Positions 23,540 to 36,884 of a stretch of DNA of 64,000 nucleotides are shown here, in pieces. The stretch spans positions 70,859,362 through 70,923,361 of the forward strand of contig NC_065535.1 in the NCBI RefSeq assembly GCF_932294415.1, read 5' to 3'. This DNA comes from Quercus robur (taxonomy: Eukaryota > Streptophyta > Magnoliopsida > Fagales > Fagaceae). The position numbers and the translations under genes are program-made. Under the pieces are notes generated by a model. It was not told where the DNA came from and did not search any database. It saw only the letters and a program-made list of their open reading frames with translations. Numbering within the stretch: the stretch's first letter is position 1; each line of letters opens with the position of its first letter.

Positions 23540-24211
23540 ATTAAGGGGAATGATGTCATCGTTCCCCTTCCCCTGTATCAAAACAAAGAAATCACTCCAA
23601 CCCAAATCCCTAACTTACAGAAATAAGGGAAACAATTTGATAGAGAGAATGAGTTTGTTTGAGAGAGAAATTGAGTTGGACCGAGAGAGAGAGACCAAGT
23701 AGGAGACTATATATACATCTCTCTAGATTTGTGTTTTGGATTGTTGTGTTTTTTTCCAACTGAGTTTTGGTTTTTGATATCATGATAGTCTTCCAATAAC
23801 TTTCATGGAGTATGCTAGAATTTCAAGAATTTGTAGGGTGATGTTTTAGTATATATGATTATACTCTGTAGAAAGTTTATGAGATTATAGGTTTTCATGG
23901 TGAAAACCAGTTGGAGTACATGTGGGTGGCTTCATTGTCTTTGTTTTGATACAGGGGAAGAACAACGACGACGTTGTTCCCCTTAATTTTTTTTTAACAG
24001 ATTTTTCTTATTTTCTTTTAATTCCAAATTAAAAAAAAATGCAAAATAGCGTCGTTTTAGGAGTTCTAACAGCAGCACTAACTGAGTTGTAACGGAGCCT
24101 TGCATTGATAAAAATTGAAAGTTAGAGGACTGAATTGATAAAACTGAAAGTTAGAGGACTGAAATGAAAAGAAAAAAGTGAAAGTTAGAGAGTCAATTTT
24201 ACATTTTTGCC
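23270..24211. mobile_element. Long-TIR non-autonomous MULE-like element, 942 bp
   Basis: The two ends are inverted copies of each other over about 280-330 bases (23270-23590 against 24211-23935), including repeated CTAACTTTCA phrases and GGGGAA blocks. The flanks are AAATTACAA (23261-23269) and AAATTGCAA (24212-24220), a 9 bp duplication with one mismatch, the size typical of Mutator-like elements. No ORF. A poly(A) run of about 39 bases (23499-23537) lies in the left arm. Confidence 0.65.
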
Positions 24212-24741
24212 AAATTGCAATTTTACGTTTTTTTTTTTTTTTTTTTAATTTTATCGTACTTACCTTTAGACGGTTGGTGTAATTATCTAGCTATTTATCT
24301 TTTTATCTTTTTGACGAAATATGTTACTTATAAATAGGGGTGGCAAAGTAAGTTCAAACCCATTTGTCCACGCAAATTCACCTACTCTAATTGAACCCAA
24401 ACCCAACCAATTATTAGTTGGGTTAAATGGGCATAAACCCAATTAGATCCAGTGATTATTGGGTTTTAACTAAAAACTCATTGAGACTCATTTAACCCAA
24501 AAACAATATATCCAAATTCAACCCAGCCCTTTCCATTTAAAAAAAAAAAAAAAACCCTCAAACATTTCAGTGTTTTCATTTTCCTTCATTTTCTCGGCCT
24601 CCAAACACTTCTCTCTCTCCTCTCGCTTGCTCTTTCTCTTTCTCTCTCTAGCTCTCATAGAGAACAATGAGGCACAACAAACACATTTCTCTATAGTAAT
24701 CCGATCTACATTTAGCAAATCAAAAGCACGAAAATTCAAAC

Positions 24742-25061
24742 CTGCAAGTTTCACCGACGTGTGGATCGGTGTTGCCTAAGGCTTCGATCTGGATCTTATG
24801 CCCTTCTTCATAGCAAGTGATTGAGCGATCCACCTGTCTAAGCATCAAAAACATGTCGTCGAGTTGCATGTGACCGAAAAACGCCACGAGCGCGTGATCG
24901 GCACCTCTAGAAGGATTCGGAACTTGAATGGCCCGTTCTAGAACCGGAATCGCCTCCTTAAACCGCCCTAAACTTGAGTAGATTGCTGCCAAAACGTGAA
25001 GGCTCATCGCCAAGTCCAGACTCGGCTTGCCGTCATCTCCATCGGAGCACTGCTCGAACAC
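24742..25061 (-). pseudogene. KINESIN LIGHT CHAIN-RELATED gene fragment
   Basis: A frame of about 107 codons with tetratricopeptide-type helices: SLDLAMSLHVLAAIYSSLGR, then ITCYEEGHKIQIEALG. It matches my recollection of KLCR/CMU proteins, which link cellulose synthase tracks and microtubules to the plasma membrane. It ends at GETCR followed by a GT donor at 24741, so it is a piece of genomic exon, not a processed copy. The N-terminal part and the following exon are missing; similarity stops abruptly near 25061. The ends of the surrounding stretch (GGGTGGCAAA near 24340, TTTGACACCC near 25632) look like degenerate terminal repeats, so capture by a transposon is possible. Confidence 0.65.
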
Positions 25062-25639
25062 GTACTTTTTGACTTGATAGTTTTCACATTATATCTCAAA
25101 CACCATTACTGGGTTTGAATTTTATTTATTTATTTTATATTTGGGTAATTTAAGAATGGAGTAATTGATAAGGATGCATTCATTTTTCTCTTTTTTTGGT
25201 TCAAAAGAATTTCTATTTGTTTCAAGGACGGTTGCTTTTGAAATTCCAGGAAAGTTTTGAGCTTGAAATGACATTTCTTTGTATTTGTTGCACTATTTGG
25301 TTGCCAAGAAAGTGAGAGAAAATAGAAAAGAAAAAAAAAATTTATTTGGATTTTTAATATAATTGCGGATGTTGATGTGCTTATGTGGAATTTTTTAATC
25401 CCAAGAATGGAGACTAGAGAGAGTGGAAAAGGAAATCCAAAAAAGTGTTGGAGTTTTCATTTTAATGGCATTTTGATAATTTTGATAATTGGGTAATTGG
25501 ATGGATTGGGGTTTATCCAGAATAATTGGGTTGAGTTGAATTTGGATTAGAAGCAATTAGTTAAATGAGTTTTAATGAGTAAATAAATTTTATATATTTA
25601 ATCCAATTATGTCCATCCCAAACTCATTCATTTGACACC

Positions 25640-25880
25640 CAAGTCCAAGCAAGTTGAAGGATACCGAAGAAGATTCCACTTTCTTCTACTCGGCCCCACC
25701 ACAACTATCCGTTTCACACAGTGCATCGCGTAAATCGGTAATTCCGCATCTCTTTTCCCGCCCAAAAAAAAAAAAAAACCTCCCTTTTCCTATATATATA
25801 CCACTCCATTTCATTTTCTATCTGTACCATTTTCTCTCCAATACTCTCTATTTTGAGCCAGCTTTCACTCCTCGCTCTCT

Positions 25881-25925
<45 letters not shown>

Positions 25926-26498
25926 GTGATGCGAAATTAATTATATCAGATTGTTTCTGAATTTAAATAATCAGCAATCTTAGTTCAAATTTTCCTTACA
26001 ATATCGGTGAAGCTGAGCTAATTTTTATTGATCTCGGATTGGCTTACTATTGCTGCGATTTTTTTTGCTTTGGATCGTAGATTTTGAGAATTCAAGAATT
26101 CACTTCGGATAGAGTTTCAAATTTCCATGGAGAAAGAGGTTTCTGAAACAATTTTGGTCAGATTTGACCAAATTATTACAGATTTTGAGTGTTTAAGTGG
26201 ATTTACTGATTTACGAAAATTTTCACACAAAAAAAAGGGTGAATTTTGAAAAACTTTGCTACTCATTTGATCAAATTGTGAAGATATTTTGATGTCAGGA
26301 GAAGATTTCTGTTTCTGACTGTGATTGTAAAATTTTCTGATCAAAGCTCGAACGCCATGTCATTTTTGTTTCACAATATGGAATGCGACATGTCGTATTA
26401 TACATGTTAAAAACTGCCTGCCGTTTTTTCCAATTGAATTGTCGTATTTCTTTTTATATATTGATTGATAATTTATATGTTGTTATTCATGTAGGATC
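25640..26498 (+). promoter_or_regulatory. HFM1 promoter and 5' untranslated region
   Basis: A TATA run (25791-25800) is followed by a pyrimidine-rich leader with (TC)14 at about 25885-25912 and a short CA run, typical of plant core promoters and leaders. A TTCATGTAG acceptor ends at 26494, five bases before the chosen ATG, which suggests a 5' UTR intron. The upstream UTR exon boundary is not determined. Confidence 0.5.
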
Positions 26499-29400
26499 AT
26501 GGATTCATACACACTGAAGTCCGTTTTAGATTTGCCTGCACATTTTCGTTCAGCTTTTAAATTCAGGTAAATTTTGAGTTTTTCTAAAGTTTGATATGTA
26601 AAATTTTGAAGGTAGGCTATTCTTTCAGCTTGTATGTTATCAACTTCTTTGATCCTTGTGTTAAGCCACCAAGCCAAATTTCCTTTTTTTTTTCATTTGT
26701 AAATGTTGTGTAATCGCGTATATTCAGCATTGTGGACATAATGATCTCTCTGTGAGTGTGTGTGATCTGAAAATGGTTGCTTTTATAGTCTTCAAAATTG
26801 TTGAAATTAAAATGAAATATAAAATATTGTTGAGAAAATTTTAGTGAGAGTGGAAGCAAAGAAAGAGAAAAGGAAGACAGGAATTGGGTAGTTCAGCCTA
26901 TGTCCAGGGGATAAAGCCCTTGACAGCTACATCTTTGATATTAGCACTGTGTCGATTACAATGAACTTTAGTAGGGTTTATAAACCACTTAAACCCAATA
27001 CTACAGATATATCTTTAACAATAATGCTATTATCTTCCTGCTTCCTGCACTTAATGTTTTGAGGTATGTTGAAGTTATGTTAGTTTTTTTCTTACGCAAG
27101 AAGGTATGTTGTAGTTATGTTAGTTTTTTTCTTACGCATGAAGGTACTTCAATTCGCTGCAAAGTGAATGCTTTCCTGTTTGCTTCCATTCCGATGCAAA
27201 CATGGTTATTTCAGCACCAACAGGAAGTGGTAAAACGGTGCTCTTTGAGCTTTGCATTTTGAGGCTTCTCTCAAAGTTCATCTCTGAAGATGGGAGGTTC
27301 ATCCATATAAAGGGAACCCTCAAAACAGTAAGTCTCCTATAGCAAGACGCCATGGTAGACGTTTTTGTTAGTACTTTAGAATATGCAAAAAAGTGCATTT
27401 CATCGATTTGGACTTCTAATATGATCGTAGATACCTTTACTAAAATTCTTTTTACTTTTGCTTTGATAATATGTTTCCAGTTCCTGGTATGTTTCACTAT
27501 GATATGGGCACCGATACCCAACTTATAATTAGATGACTGCAATTAAAAAGACAAACTCTGCTCTTTGATATAGTGCATTATATTAAGCTTGATGTTTATG
27601 TTAAATTTCATCTGCCTTGTTTCATGTTCTATGAAGATCTATATAGCCCCATCTAAGGCCTTAGTCCAAGAGAAGCTCCGTGATTGGAATGAGAAGTTTG
27701 GATCATGGGGGATAAATTGCCTGGAGTTGACTGGTGATAATGAATCTTACAACATAAAGAATATTCAAGATGCTGATATCGTTCTAACTACTCCTGAGGT
27801 GAGTATGCATGTCAATCTTACATGCTCACACAAGACGTTTAATCCATACATAATGCTTACATATGAATTATGCACAATAATTACCAAAAAATAATTTGGC
27901 ACTATCACCGCCCTGAGACATCAGTGTCTTGAGTCAACATTTGTATGTAGTTGTGTATCTCTATAAAAGAAAATTGTGTAGATTTATATATTTCAAGTTT
28001 CTGATAATATGGACTGCATTTTATCAATCCTCCTTCGTTTAGGTTTGTTTCAAGGTGATATCTTAGGAGCATGACTAAATGGGATTCTTTTTCTTGTTAA
28101 ATAGAAATTTGATGCTGTGACTCGTTATCGCATAAAAGATGGTGGCTTGAGCTTTTTCAGTGATATAGCACTTCTACTTATTGATGAAGTTCACCTATTG
28201 AACGATCCACGTGGAGCCACTTTGGAGGCAATAGTTAGCAGAATAAAAATGCTTTCTCGCAACCCAGAGCTGAGATCGAGTCCTCTTGCTCATGTCCGCT
28301 TCCTTGCTGTGTCTGCCACGATTCCAAATGTTGAGGACCTTGGTAAAATCTTCAGCCAATGATATTGATATCTGTTAAAGACTCAAAATGTTTACATGTT
28401 ATGTTATTGTCTTCAAACACTTACAAGTGGCTAACCAATTTAAACACTGCATTAATCTACTGCAGCTGAATGGCTTTTGGTTCCTGTCCAAGGAATTAAA
28501 AGGTAAGTTGCTATTAGTGATAACTAAAATTTATAAATTCAACGTCGCTATCCAGTTTATCTAATTTACCTTTTCTGTGCTTTCACAGGTTTGGGGAAGA
28601 AATGAGGCCTGTCAAGTTGACTACTAAAGTTTTTGGTATGCATTTATAACTTGAACTTTATATTGCAAAATAAGTTTTTTCATCTAGTTTATTACTATAC
28701 CATTCTTGTAATTTACTATTGAATGAAATATACAATTTGGGGGCACAACAAACGTTTGCCTAAGATCACTTAGCATAGTATAACGCATATGACCATTATA
28801 TTGTTTGATGTGGACTATATGGAGGGAAAGAAATCAGTGGACCTTTGAAGATGTGGAGTGCACATCAACTTGCAAGCATCCTTCAGTAGTTTTATAAGTG
28901 GTCCTTTGTGTCAGGTCGCACAGATAGTAACTCTATTCATTCCTTCATAGATTCAATTCCTATTTAGATAGTTCTTATTTTGTAATTCTTTAGGCTACTT
29001 CATGACTATTTTCACAAGGTAGTCTTGTTTCAATAAAATTATTTTACCTATATAAAAAAAAAAAGGTGCGGGAGCATAAATTTGTCTCCGAAATAAAGTT
29101 TTTGTTGTTTTTGATATGTTTTCACATCTTTCTTGCAGGCTACACCCCAGCCAAAAATGACTTTCTATTTGAGAAGGTGAGTGTTTTGTTGAATGAAGGT
29201 TTTTCTTTTCTCTGTTCTAAAATATTTATTGACTAGGACAGATGAAATTTCAAAGTCATAATTTAATGAACCACTTCTCATATTTCTGATAGTGTTTATT
29301 TGTTCAATTATCCAGCGCCTTCAAAACTATATTTTTGGTAAGCAGAGACTATTACACATTTACACTAGTTTTCTGATAGATTATTATTATTTTTAAATTT

Positions 29401-32400
29401 TCCCTGTATGGTCATCTGATTTTAAAACTCGCATAAAAAGGAATCATGAATTTTAAAGATGCTTAAAACTGATTTGCAGATATTCTTATGCAATTTTCAA
29501 GGGGAAAATCTGCTCTGGTTTTTTGTTCAACTAGAAAGGGAGCACAAGAAGCAGCACAATGCCTCTCTCAGATAGCAATGACCTTTGGATATTCAAATCC
29601 ATTCATTAAAAGCAATGAACAGAAGGAAAGGCTAAGGGAAGCATCACTATCATGCAGTGATAAACAAATGCAATCTTATATCATTTTTGGTGGTATAGAG
29701 CAAACTTATTCTCCCATAGAATACTTTTGAACTTTGAATTATTCTTATGATCAAGATGTTGAGTTGTTCACCAAGTTGATCTTTAGTGCATTGTGATTCA
29801 ATAAATTTCATTTTTGCAGTTGGTTATCACAATGGTGGGCTTTGCTTGAAGGATCGCAATCTCATTGAAGGTCTTTTTCTTAAGGGCGATATTCAAATTC
29901 TGTGCACTACAAATACTCTTGCCCATGGGATCAACCTACCAGCACACACAGTAGTGATAAAATCAACGCAGCACTTGTATGTTGAACTATTTAATCAAAG
30001 TAAGCTTTGCAGTAAATTCCAGATGCCTCCTTGTTTAATTTGTCAAAACTTGTATTTGTCCAGCAACAAGGAAAAAGGTCTCTACATGGAATATGACCGA
30101 TCCACAATATTACAGGTTTGGCACCGGTCATTAAACACCTCTCAGTAAATGATTGCATTAAATCAGTCTCTTTTGGAGAAAATGTCCAAATATAATAATT
30201 GAGATTGAAATACCATAACTGCTATATTATTGTACACTTTTAAGTAGTTTTATTGCTTGTTTATATATTAATGTCATATTTGAAAGGAATTGAAACCAAG
30301 AGAAGGCATCTAAATGGATATAGCTTTAGGAGCTGCTGCATTAAGAGGAACTTAATAAATAATTTGGTAACTGCATTGCAAAAAAATGCACAATAAAGCC
30401 TGAACCTGTTATGCCAATGGACTAATCACGATGTTAATGGTGAATCCAAGTTATTTGGTCAATATGACCAGAAAATTTTTAATTTTCAAGTGCAAACTAT
30501 AGGGTCAATATATGGTCAGACTTGTTGTACTATGTTATTCGGAAGAGATGTTTCTACAAATAGGGATTCTTGTCAATTATAACATAAGAAAGGGTGCAAT
30601 ATCCTCAATAAGCAGACACATGCTGTGTACAGGCATAAATATTGCCTTCATCTTCATATTAACTGTATTTAGCCCAAAAAAAGGGAGAAAATAAGAAAAT
30701 TAAATACAACTTTCATACTGACCACATGCTTTTCTGCATTCATTGGTGTTATTGCCAACAGTATTCCAAAACTGTGGGGTCTATTATGGATCCTTAGCAA
30801 ACTAATTGGGGTCAACCACATGTATTCTTCTCCCTCATTCTATCCAATGCAAAATCACCCTCTCTGTTACCTCCTTATTAATATGTCCTTTTTCACTACA
30901 ACATCAACAATGTCTTTTTTCAATACTTCCACTAATGTTAGTTTGTGTCTTCCTCAATGTCTTTTCATTCACTCAACTTGAATAAATCCATTAATTCTTA
31001 TCGGTGCATTAGTCGCTCTCTTTTGCACACAACCAAACCATATCAAGCAACCCTCGCTCATCTTTTCATTAATAGGAGCTACTTTTATTTTTAAAAGAAT
31101 TTTTTCATTCTATACTTTTCTCTGTTTCCATTTATTCATTTTAATATTCTCATTTTATCCATGCTTATTTCATAAACATGTTACTTCTTAATAGCTCAAC
31201 ATTTAGTACCATAGAGCTTAACCAGTCATATTGTAGTCTTATATATTTTTTTCTTTAAATTTATACTCCGTTTATTTTGATAGAAAACTTTATGTGAAGA
31301 TGGTTTTCTAAACATGTTACTTCTTAATAGCCCAACATTTAGTACCATAGAGCTTAATTGGTCTTATTGTAGTCTTATAAATTTTTTTCTTTTTATTTAT
31401 TTTCCATTTGTTTTGATGGAAAACCTTATGTGAAGATAGTTTTTTGCATTTCCATATATTTGGTAGCTTAAAAAAAAAAAAAGAGTAGATAGAAAACTGT
31501 ATTTGGTCAACGGAAAACTCAAGACTTAATTTTTAGAGGTTGTTTTCCATTAAAATTTTGCTTAAAACAATTCTATCTCACATCATGTGAAACAAATGAG
31601 TAAAGAATCATGTTTTCTAGCTTATTTGCAAGGTTGCTATCAAACACAAGAAAATGAGATAGTTTTATAGAAAATGCTTTTTGAAAAAAAGGAATCATTT
31701 TTCCAGAAAATTATAATGTCAAAACAAATGGAGAGTTAATAGGTATTCTACAATTAGACGATACTTCTAATGCACTTTCTCCACTTCATTCCCTGCTCTT
31801 ATTCTATGATTCACATCCGCTTTGATCTATCCATCCTTATGAATTATTGATTTTAGATATCAAAGGCACTCAATCTTTGGTATCTGTTGACCATCAAGTT
31901 TTACAACCCCCACATCTTTGTTTTTACTAAATTTACACTCCATGTACTTTGTTATTGCTAATTGTAATATGCCATTAATAGTTAGTCAGTTTTCTTGGCT
32001 TGCAGATGTGCGGGAGGGCAGGCCGGCCACCATTTGATGATACAGGAATGGTTATAATCATGACAAGAAAAGAAACAGTAAGATAAATCTTTCTCCTTCC
32101 CTTTTCCTGACATGTCTGTGAGTAGATTGCTTTATAATTATTAGTTTATAAATTTCTTTTTAGTAACTGAATCAGTTCTGTTTGATATCAAAGTTTCTGT
32201 CCATTCTGAACTAGTCTTTTATGATTTTACATGATATCAGGTACATTTGTATGAGAATCTATTGAATGGATGTGAAGTGGTGGAATCGCAGTATGCTTAT
32301 CAATTAAATTTTATAATTGATTTGGTCTCCTGGGCTTTAGTGAATATTCTGAAAAACTTCACATCTTCTAATCAGGTGACTCTTGTTGTCTTTTCACTTC

Positions 32401-35400
32401 AGATTGCTTCCATGTGTGACAGAGCACTTAACTGCAGAGATAGTTCAACTGACCGTCTCTGATATTACAAAAGCAATTGAATGGATGAAGTGCTCATATT
32501 TGTATGTCAGAATGAAAAAGGCATGTACTTGTACAAATCCCTTTCAGGATATCATATATTTTTCCATCTAGTTACTTTGTTGACACTTTTAATGCATAAG
32601 CAGAACCCTGAGAATTATGCAGTTAAAAAAGGGACTTCAATTGACCGTATAGAGAGGCATATGCAAGGTACTGTTATCATTCACTAGTATAACTATCATT
32701 TTCCCCTCTCTCCATTGATTATCAATGTTTTTTTTATGTCAGAGATTTGTGTCCAGAAAGTTAATGAGTTATCCCAACATCAAATGATCTGGACTGATGA
32801 AGATGGTTTCCTCTTGAAGTCACTAGGTATCATTATCAACAAAAACAGTATTTTGCAGTTTTTATGAATGACAAACAGTATGAAGTACTATCAAAATGCA
32901 GACCCCTGCAAACTGCAGCTCATAACCTTTCCTTATTCTCTCTGTCTTCAGATCCTGGAAAGTTGATGACAAAGTACTATTTGAAATTTGACACAATGAA
33001 ACACATTATGCAGACCCCTGTAAACTGCACTATAGAAGATGCACTTCATATCATATGCCGTGCTGAGGAAATTGCTTGTATGTATATATGTAATGATTAT
33101 GTATCCTCTGGTACTTGAAAATTTACTTCATGGAGTGATATAGTTATTTACTGGAATATGAAGGGATACAGCTCAGACGCAATGAGAAGAAACTTCTAAA
33201 TGACATAAACATTGACAAAGATGGCCGACTTCGCTTTCACCTCCTTGATGATAAGGGGAAACGGAAAAAGCGTATCCAAACTAGAGAAGAAAAAATATTT
33301 ATTTTGGCAAATGATTGCTTGACTGGTGATCCTTCAGTTCATGATTTATCCCTGAGCCAGGTTTTCATTTACTCATATTTTCAATACCACTATGTTGTGT
33401 TTAGATACACCTAGGATTTATATATGAAATTATAATTTTGGAGTCTGTGCCATAGGACATGAATTCTATATGCTCAAATGGGAGTAGAATTGTGAAGTGC
33501 ATGAAAGAGTATTTCATTTACAAGAAGAATTATAAAGGAGCCTTGAATTCAACACTCTTGGCGAAATCCTTGTATCAAAAACTCTGGGATGATAGTCCAT
33601 ACTTGCTGAAACAATTACCTGGCATTGGAATGGTGACCGCCAAGGTTTTCTTTATTGACTTCTTTATTGTATCCTATGACATGATTTCAAAGTCTTCGTT
33701 TAGTTAAAAATCGTCCTAATGCTATTTGTAGGCACTGCATTCAATGGGAATTAACTCATTTGAGACTTTAGCTGAAGCTGATCCAAGGAGGATAGAGATA
33801 GTCACTGGTCGAAAATATCCATTCGGGAACCATATTAAGGATTCCTTACATTCACTACCTCCAAAAGTCGACATGAAGGTTGAGGAAATTGAGTGCCAGA
33901 GGCAAGGAAAGTCCATGCTGGTAGTAACATTGACTAGGCTAACACAATCAGTGCAACCAACAAAAAGACATTATGCTGATATGGTATGGTATCTGGAATC
34001 TTATACAGCAATTTGTGCCAAACTTATTCACAAAGTATTAATTGTATTGCAACACAAATGTGCTAATGATGAATTCATTTCTGCAGATTGTTGGTTCAGA
34101 AGAGGAGAACTTGATTATCTTCCATGAGAAAATAAGGTGATATATTTTTTTCTTTACATTCAACAATGGGATATCAGGATAGTACCGCAAGCATAGTATT
34201 GAGGGGTTTTGCCTGTACAGATTTGGTTGCTTTCAGTTGTGATCTCTTGATATTATGCTTAGAACTGTATACAATCCTCAGTCATCTATATAGTGTTTAA
34301 CTCCCTCTTTATTGTTGCAGCAGACTGGAAGAGTTCTCCAGGTATGAAGACATAAACCCTTGGTTCCCTTCTTTGTTTGATGACTCAGAAACATTTTGAA
34401 GCATTCCTATACTGTATCAACAATGCATGAAACTATTGAAATCATAGTACATATTTACAGGGATCCAGGATTTGAGATATGGAGACTTAGAAAAGCAATA
34501 TTCAACATGAACTTAGATTTTTTAAATAACAAAAAATTCAAGGATTTTGAATCTTCTAAACTAGTAAATTATTGTAATGCTAATTGAAACTATAATTATT
34601 TAAAATTATAATGTGGACACTAAATCTTGTTGATGTTGGTAAACATGAAGAAAGAAAAAGCTATAGAAAAATCAGCTTGGCTTCTGGCTCTATGTCAGAA
34701 CTACCATCCCCATTTCTGTTGGAAGTTAAATCAACTACCCATGTTTGTCTGTGCCATATTCTTTGTCTGAGGTAGTTGGTTTTCATTGCAGCCCCTATAG
34801 TGCAGCAATTCTCCTGTCAAATCCTCATCAAGGAAAGCTGACTATTAAGGCTGATCTTATTTTTGAAGAGTACAGTATGGCCTCAGCCATTATATGTCTA
34901 ACTTCTTTTGCGTTTGTTTATACTGGCATTGGATTCCAGACTAAGAGTTCATTTTGTATCATCATTCATGTAGTTGGTATTGATCTCCGCCAAAAACTTT
35001 TATTGATGAAAGAAAACAATTTAAGCATGAATTATAAAAAGAGAAATAAGCAGCCTTCCTCTTTTCCTCTGCCCAAGGAAGTATACATCATAGATGATGA
35101 TGAACCTACATCTCGAGCTCCAGCCAAAGAGCATAACAGATCGGTCAACTCTGAAAGGAAAAATGATTCATTGTGAGTATCTTGTCATCTGATTTTTGAA
35201 TCTCCTTAGTGGGACCTCAAAATTTGTTTTGATAGATCAATTGGTTTGGTTGTTCTGTTCTAGGCCCACTTTCAACCTCCTAGATGAAGAGATGGGGGAA
35301 GGTATAGCTCAAAAAATAATCCAAGACATTTTTTAAGGTTTGGTATTTTTAGTCCCTTTCACTTACCACTTCTACCCCTAAATCAATGCAGGTGAGCCTG

Positions 35401-36320
35401 ATGTTGAAGATAAAGAAGATGATTGCAAAATCATCACTGAAAAAACAGTGTTTGATCACATACGTGAAAAATCCAAAAACTTTCCTATCTTAGCTGCATC
35501 AAGTAGTGCCTCTTCTCCATTATCAGAGACCTTGATTTTCACAAGAAAGCGAACTCGTGAGAAGCAGCTTGAACTCCAAAGTGAAGTAGAAGTTCTGGAA
35601 GAGACAGACAGAAACAAGATTCCACGACAGAGTGTGGTCAATCCTTCTTCAGAAACCATAGAGGCAGAAGACTATGGACTTGATACTTACAAATGTATGA
35701 CTCCAAATCACCACATTACTGCCAGAAGCTTAGATACCATGATCGAAGGCGGGCCTCCTCCAGAATCTGCGGAAAGCACATTGAAAACTTCAATTGAGGA
35801 ATCAATATTTGATCATATACGGAGAAAATCTAAGAATTTCCCTGTTATCAATAAATCAATGACCAAGGATTTTGAGTCTTTACTCTGGACAAAGGAACAT
35901 TTCTCTGACAGTCAGGCTGACTCTAGTAGTGCTTCCTCTGAAATATTGAAAGAGATGAATCCAGATAAAGTCCTAAGAACTTCAGATTCGGAAAGCACAG
36001 AGGTCAAACACAACATATATTTTGGAAGCTCCTATGGGTTACTGAATCTTCCTCCAAGAGTTTCAAGCACCAATGCTGATTCATCATCTACTAAGATGCT
36101 ATCATTTGATATTTCCATGTTAAAGAATAGGGAGCAGTTAGCAGAACCAGTGAGCTCCATGAAAAGTAGCAGCAAACAGCAATGCTCTCCAAGAGAATCT
36201 AAAAGGCAGCAGTGTTCTCCAAATGAATTCAAAAGACAGTGCTGCTCAATGGAAACAACTAGCGAAACCAAGGAAGCAGATTCATTTCTTGGGTTTAAGA
36301 GTGTCTTTTCATTTCTCTGA
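26499..36320 (+). CDS. HFM1: Meiotic DNA helicase HFM1/MER3 (26 exons, complete)
   Basis: A Ski2-like 3'-5' DNA helicase that stabilises recombination intermediates for interfering crossovers in meiosis (Arabidopsis RCK/MER3). Exons: 26499-26566, 27144-27327, 27637-27798, 28105-28342, 28466-28502, 28589-28635, 29139-29176, 29316-29337, 29480-29692, 29820-29976, 30064-30115, 32006-32077, 32241-32290, 32403-32520, 32604-32667, 32743-32826, 32952-33077, 33164-33360, 33456-33644, 33732-33983, 34087-34136, 34324-34341, 34792-34874, 34974-35172, 35264-35301, 35392-36320. Phases agree throughout, giving 1228 residues. Walker A APTGSGKT (47-54), DEVH (165-168), SATIPN, motif V GINLPAHTVV, motif VI QMCGRAGRP (from 406), helix-hairpin-helix LPGIGMVTAK (697-706), then a Ser-rich, probably disordered tail after about 900. 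Intron 14 has a GC donor. The start MDSYTLKSV fits the family N terminus as I remember it. No disabling change seen. Confidence 0.93.
30116..32005 (+). other. HFM1 intron 11 (1.9 kb)
   Basis: The longest HFM1 intron. It separates Q406 from M407 inside helicase motif VI. It contains a direct duplication of about 136 bases (31174-31309 and 31310-31445, both with ACATGTTACTTCTTAATAG). The stretch 30760-31150 looks like worn LINE-type sequence, but I cannot place it. No ORF of note. Confidence 0.6.
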
Positions 36321-36842
36321 TTCCTCTCTTGCCAGAGCATTAAAGGATTGCATAAGCTTCTAAACCTTAAAATGATATTTCATAACTAATGTAGCAATGT
36401 ACATGAAATTAGAATTGAATCTGACGGTGCAGGTTGGCCCCTGTACTCTAAAAGCTGCATCACTCTACCTGATGCAGATACCTAGGGTCAAACAGGAGTT
36501 ATAATCAATGTCAATTCATCTGGCAACCTTGTGAATAAATGCATACCATGACAGACAGAGCAGCGAACAGAGATTAAAAAAAAAAAAAAAACCCTTCTGT
36601 AACAGAGTTTCAGACTGCTTGTGAATGTTCCATTTCTTTTGAAATTCATCTTGACGTGTTCAAACTCTAGATTAGATTTATCATAAACAAAAAAATGATT
36701 AAGTGACCATATAGGGAAGGTTCCAACCTCCAAGTTTTTTTTTTTAATATTAGGATGTGGTAGCCTGGTGGATCTGGATTAAGTGGTGAAAATGTTTGGT
36801 TACCAAAAAAAAAAAAAACAAATTTTAAATGTTGATGTGGCT

Positions 36843-36884
<42 letters not shown>

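Noticed and set aside
24518..24719. Continuation of the KLCR fragment as a 78-codon minus-strand frame
   Set aside because: It lies beyond the splice donor, is Arg/Lys/Glu low-complexity and shows none of the next KLCR exon.
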